DNA from: Tritrichomonas musculus
Taxonomy: Eukaryota > Parabasalia > Tritrichomonadida > Tritrichomonadidae
Direction: 5' to 3'
DNA: 64,000 nt
Assembly (NCBI GenBank): GCA_039105265.1
Contig: JAPFFF010000001.1
Span: forward strand, 8,866,001-8,930,000
A model generated the notes under the pieces. The model ran no database searches and was not told where the DNA came from. It worked only from the letters and a program-made list of their open reading frames with translations. Both the position numbers and the translations under genes were made by a program. Shown one piece after another: positions 61,970 to 64,000 of the stretch; within the stretch, counting starts at the first letter, position 1, and each line of letters begins with the position of its first letter.

Positions 61970-63403
61970 TTATTCAGGTTCTTCTACGATTGCTGATGTT
62001 TGTAATGCTTGTACTTGTGATTGAACATTAGCATCAAACCATTTATTAAAATCACTTGGATTTGGAGGTAATGTATTTATTCCTTTAAGTATTATTGCAA
62101 TTGTTGCTTTAGCAACTAATGGAATATGTTCAGGGTCAACTGGTAGTCCGGATTTATTACACATTTCACATGCAGTAGGTACAAATTCACCAATTTTTAC
62201 AGGATTAATTAAATAATCGTGAACTATGAACTCAATAGCTTCTTTAACTGCTTTCTTTCCTCTTAAATTCTTCCATTGATCCTCATTAACATTCATAACA
62301 CTTTCACCATAAACATAAACCATTGCAGGAAGTAAAGCAAATTGATTCCATATAACCGTTGCCATTTGTGTAAGTGTGAATGGTAATTTTACACCGTTGA
62401 GGTATTTGATACCTTGATAAATTGGAGAGATACACTTACCAACAAATGCCTGATAAGTTGAACGTTTCTTTGGTTTGATTAAGTGCTTTTCATCGATACC
62501 AGCAGCTTTTAATTTTGTTTCAAAGTCTTGCCAACTTTCACCCGCATAATTAGTGACTGTACGCCCTGTTTCATCAAATTCAGGATGATATATATTATTA
62601 ATAAATCCTCTTAAGTTCATACCTTGTTTATGAGCTTCTTTACGTTGGTCCACAGATGGGTAAGCTTTATAATAAGCATTGCGATATGGGAATAATGACG
62701 GAACGGTTGTAAATCCATTAACTATTACAGGCTTTTTACCTTCTTTTGTTTGTACAACGACTTCAGGAATTCCGTCACCATCTAAATCTTTGCCAGTGGC
62801 TTCATATAAATCATTATATCCATGTCGATTAATCCATTCATTCGCACTTACAACACTTTGAGCGTCTCGAATTTGTTTAACATCTTGATTTAATTTAGCC
62901 ACAACATTAATTAAGTCATCCATACCAACATTACCATATTTATTTTGTTTTGCCTTTTTCGTTGGTTGAATTGCAGCCATTCTTTCACGGTAAAACGCCA
63001 TATCATTTAATGCTTTCGTTAAGTCTTTCTTATTAATGTTATTTTCTGCCAAGCTAGCGTATGATTGATCACGCATTTGGTTTAATTGAGAAACATTATT
63101 TATTAATTGCGGAATTTTCGATTTATTCATTTTATTAATTGGTAAAAAATTTAAATTATCGTTTTTGTTTTGAAAATTATTTAATCTAGAAATAAAATTT
63201 GAAATTGATTTATCATTTATATTCAAACCTTCATGTTGTATATAATTATTTTCATTTAAAAATTTCATTAAATTTGCAACTGAACCTTGCCATGAAGGCG
63301 ACTCATGAAGAGTAACGTTAAGTTTTTCATTAATTAATTCAATATATTTATTAAGTTTATCAAGTTTCAAACCTTTAAAATTATTTCTATTTAATTTTGA
63401 CAT
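61970..63403 (-). CDS. Maverick 477-aa protein with Asp-rich calcium-binding-like loop
   Basis: The last gene before the right terminal repeat. The N-terminal 190 residues are Asn/Lys-rich and helical. The centre has the loop DLDGDGIPEVVV (about 210-221), which looks like an EF-hand-type or thrombospondin-type Ca-binding loop, then VNGFTTVPSLFPYRNAYYKA. The C-terminal half is helical with two or three hydrophobic stretches (LPFTLTQMATVIWNQFALLPA; VAKATIAIILKGI). This resembles proteins repeatedly found in Maverick-type elements, but I know no assigned function. Its leader and first codons are duplicated in the terminal repeat. Confidence 0.78.
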   Translation of the reverse strand: MSKLNRNNFKGLKLDKLNKYIELINEKLNVTLHESPSWQGSVANLMKFLNENNYIQHEGLNINDKSISNFISRLNNFQNKNDNLNFLPINKMNKSKIPQLINNVSQLNQMRDQSYASLAENNINKKDLTKALNDMAFYRERMAAIQPTKKAKQNKYGNVGMDDLINVVAKLNQDVKQIRDAQSVVSANEWINRHGYNDLYEATGKDLDGDGIPEVVVQTKEGKKPVIVNGFTTVPSLFPYRNAYYKAYPSVDQRKEAHKQGMNLRGFINNIYHPEFDETGRTVTNYAGESWQDFETKLKAAGIDEKHLIKPKKRSTYQAFVGKCISPIYQGIKYLNGVKLPFTLTQMATVIWNQFALLPAMVYVYGESVMNVNEDQWKNLRGKKAVKEAIEFIVHDYLINPVKIGEFVPTACEMCNKSGLPVDPEHIPLVAKATIAIILKGINTLPPNPSDFNKWFDANVQSQVQALQTSAIVEEPE

Positions 63404-63476
63404 ATTCTTTATATTAAAATAAATTTAATCATTTACGTTTAAAATTTATGTTTTCAATATTTGACTTTTGAGATTT
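63391..63476 (-). promoter_or_regulatory. Leader of the 477-aa gene, duplicated in the terminal repeat
   Basis: This 86-bp segment, covering the start codon and leader, matches 63834-63919 with four substitutions. It is followed upstream by the GTCTCAAAAA box that also precedes the two genes at the other end. Confidence 0.7.
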
Positions 63477-64000
63477 ATTTTTTTTGAGACATGTGATATA
63501 AAAATAAATGATAAAATAATTTTATAATTTGTGGTGAACGTTTATTTATAAAATTTTTTCGATTTGTGAGAGTATTGAATTAAAAAATTTTAAAAATTTG
63601 ACTAGTCGTTTTCTCGTCAAAGTATTGAAAATTTCGTTTTTACTCGTCAACCGTCGTTAGTTTATATTTAATTTGAGTAATTATTGAAAATTTCGTTTTT
63701 ACTCGTCAACCGTCGTTAGTTTATATTTAATTTGAGTAATTATTGAAAATTTCGTTTTTACTCGTCAACCGTCGTTAGTTTATATTTAATTTGAGTAATT
63801 ATTGAAATCTTCGTTTTTACTCGTCAACCGTCGTTAATTTTAACATATTCTTTATTTTAAAATAAATTTAATCATTTACGTATAAAATTTATGTTTTCAA
63901 TTTTTGACTTTTGAGATTTGAGGATGAAATTTATGAAAATCATTTATGAAGGGGTGATGAATCAGTGGTGTTGTAAAATTTAATAATATGTTCGGGTTTA
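63471..64000 (-). repeat. Right terminal inverted repeat of the Maverick (cut by window end)
   Basis: The reverse complement of the left repeat, without the MITE. It lacks about 90 bp present on the left between two CACA(T)AAATCGAAAAAA blocks, and has four instead of three 59-bp units. Only its outermost bases are missing from the window. Confidence 0.9.
63622..63837 (-). repeat. 59-bp tandem repeats in the right terminal repeat, 4 copies
   Basis: Four units containing TACTCGTCAACCGTCGTTA with a 59-bp period. The outermost unit has the GAAGATTTC variant, which on the left sits in the middle unit. Confidence 0.9.

Larger units (their letters stand above)
44986..64000. mobile_element. Maverick/Polinton DNA transposon, right end outside window
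   Basis: A ~19-kb self-synthesising virus-like element with protein-primed DNA polymerase, retroviral-type integrase, FtsK/HerA-type packaging ATPase and a double-jelly-roll major capsid protein, enclosed by inverted terminal repeats. The sequence at 64000 pairs with 45015 on the left, so at least some 30 bp of the right terminus is missing. The left edge is placed at AGTAACTC (44986), because Polinton termini usually start AG; this is a guess. The main frames are open and the repeats nearly identical, suggesting a recent insertion that may still be functional. No Ulp1/adenain-type protease gene was recognised. Confidence 0.93.

Noticed and set aside
1..64000. tRNA, rRNA and CRISPR features
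   Set aside because: I looked for cloverleaf-like GC-rich stretches and regularly spaced repeats; none was convincing. The spaced repeats found belong to the Maverick ends and the two non-coding repeat blocks.

Overview
The window looks like nuclear DNA of a trichomonad parasite, most likely Tritrichomonas or a close relative. It is very AT-rich, its genes are intron-free, and host genes are separated by AT-rich spacers of up to 2.5 kb. Supporting markers are an arginine deiminase with a hydrogenosome-like leader, a Pmp-like beta-helix membrane protein, abundant Rab GTPases and degenerate kinases, and a Maverick/Polinton element. The species call is inference from gene content and composition.

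Host part (1-44.98 kb). Bases 1-3.3 kb are non-coding and carry a 301-bp tandem duplication and a weaker ~53-bp repeat. Genes then follow on both strands: Rab1-like GTPase (3.3-4.0), arginine deiminase (4.7-6.0), a CDK8-like pseudokinase and an RCC1-repeat pseudokinase side by side (9.7-13.4), NatB catalytic subunit NAA20 (13.8-14.4), a Pmp-like surface protein (15.0-16.5), beta'-COP (16.8-19.2), inositol monophosphatase (19.5-20.4), a two-RRM protein (20.8-21.7), a disordered coiled-coil protein (21.9-23.6), a tail-anchored CS/Sel1 protein (24.0-24.9), a BAR-like helical protein (25.1-25.9), a Rab4/14-like GTPase (28.4-29.0), a small BET-like protein (29.6-30.3), a 2874-residue BEACH/WD40/zinc-finger protein (32.7-41.3), a single-RRM protein (41.5-42.1) and an acyltransferase (42.3-43.2). 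Between 7.0 and 9.1 kb lie decayed fragments of a Maverick major capsid gene and of another, unidentified gene: the fossil of an older element.

Mobile part (about 44.99 kb to beyond the window end). A near-complete Maverick/Polinton lies between inverted terminal repeats. Its left repeat contains a 527-bp MITE-like insertion with a clean 8-bp target duplication. Gene order is: a 160-aa protein, protein-primed DNA polymerase B with an OTU-like N-terminal region, integrase, a 76-aa basic protein, an 83-aa MAFGSWFK protein, a 214-aa protein, a 1311-aa fibre-like protein, a 113-aa protein, a 164-aa protein, the major capsid protein, a 106-aa MAFGSWFK protein, a 47-aa membrane protein, a 118-aa protein, the packaging ATPase and a 477-aa protein. 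Most neighbours share very short divergent promoters or overlap at convergent 3' ends. The key polymerase, ATPase and capsid reading frames are open, and the two terminal repeats are almost identical over the comparable outer part, so the insertion looks young. No adenovirus/Ulp1-like protease was found; the OTU-like region of the polymerase protein is the only protease candidate seen.

The most unusual observations are: the 24-bp in-frame double-hairpin modules in three Maverick genes; the MAFGSWFK paralogue pair; the copy of a gene leader and start codon inside the terminal repeat; the nested MITE; the fossil capsid gene; and a catalytic Cys-to-Ser change in arginine deiminase.
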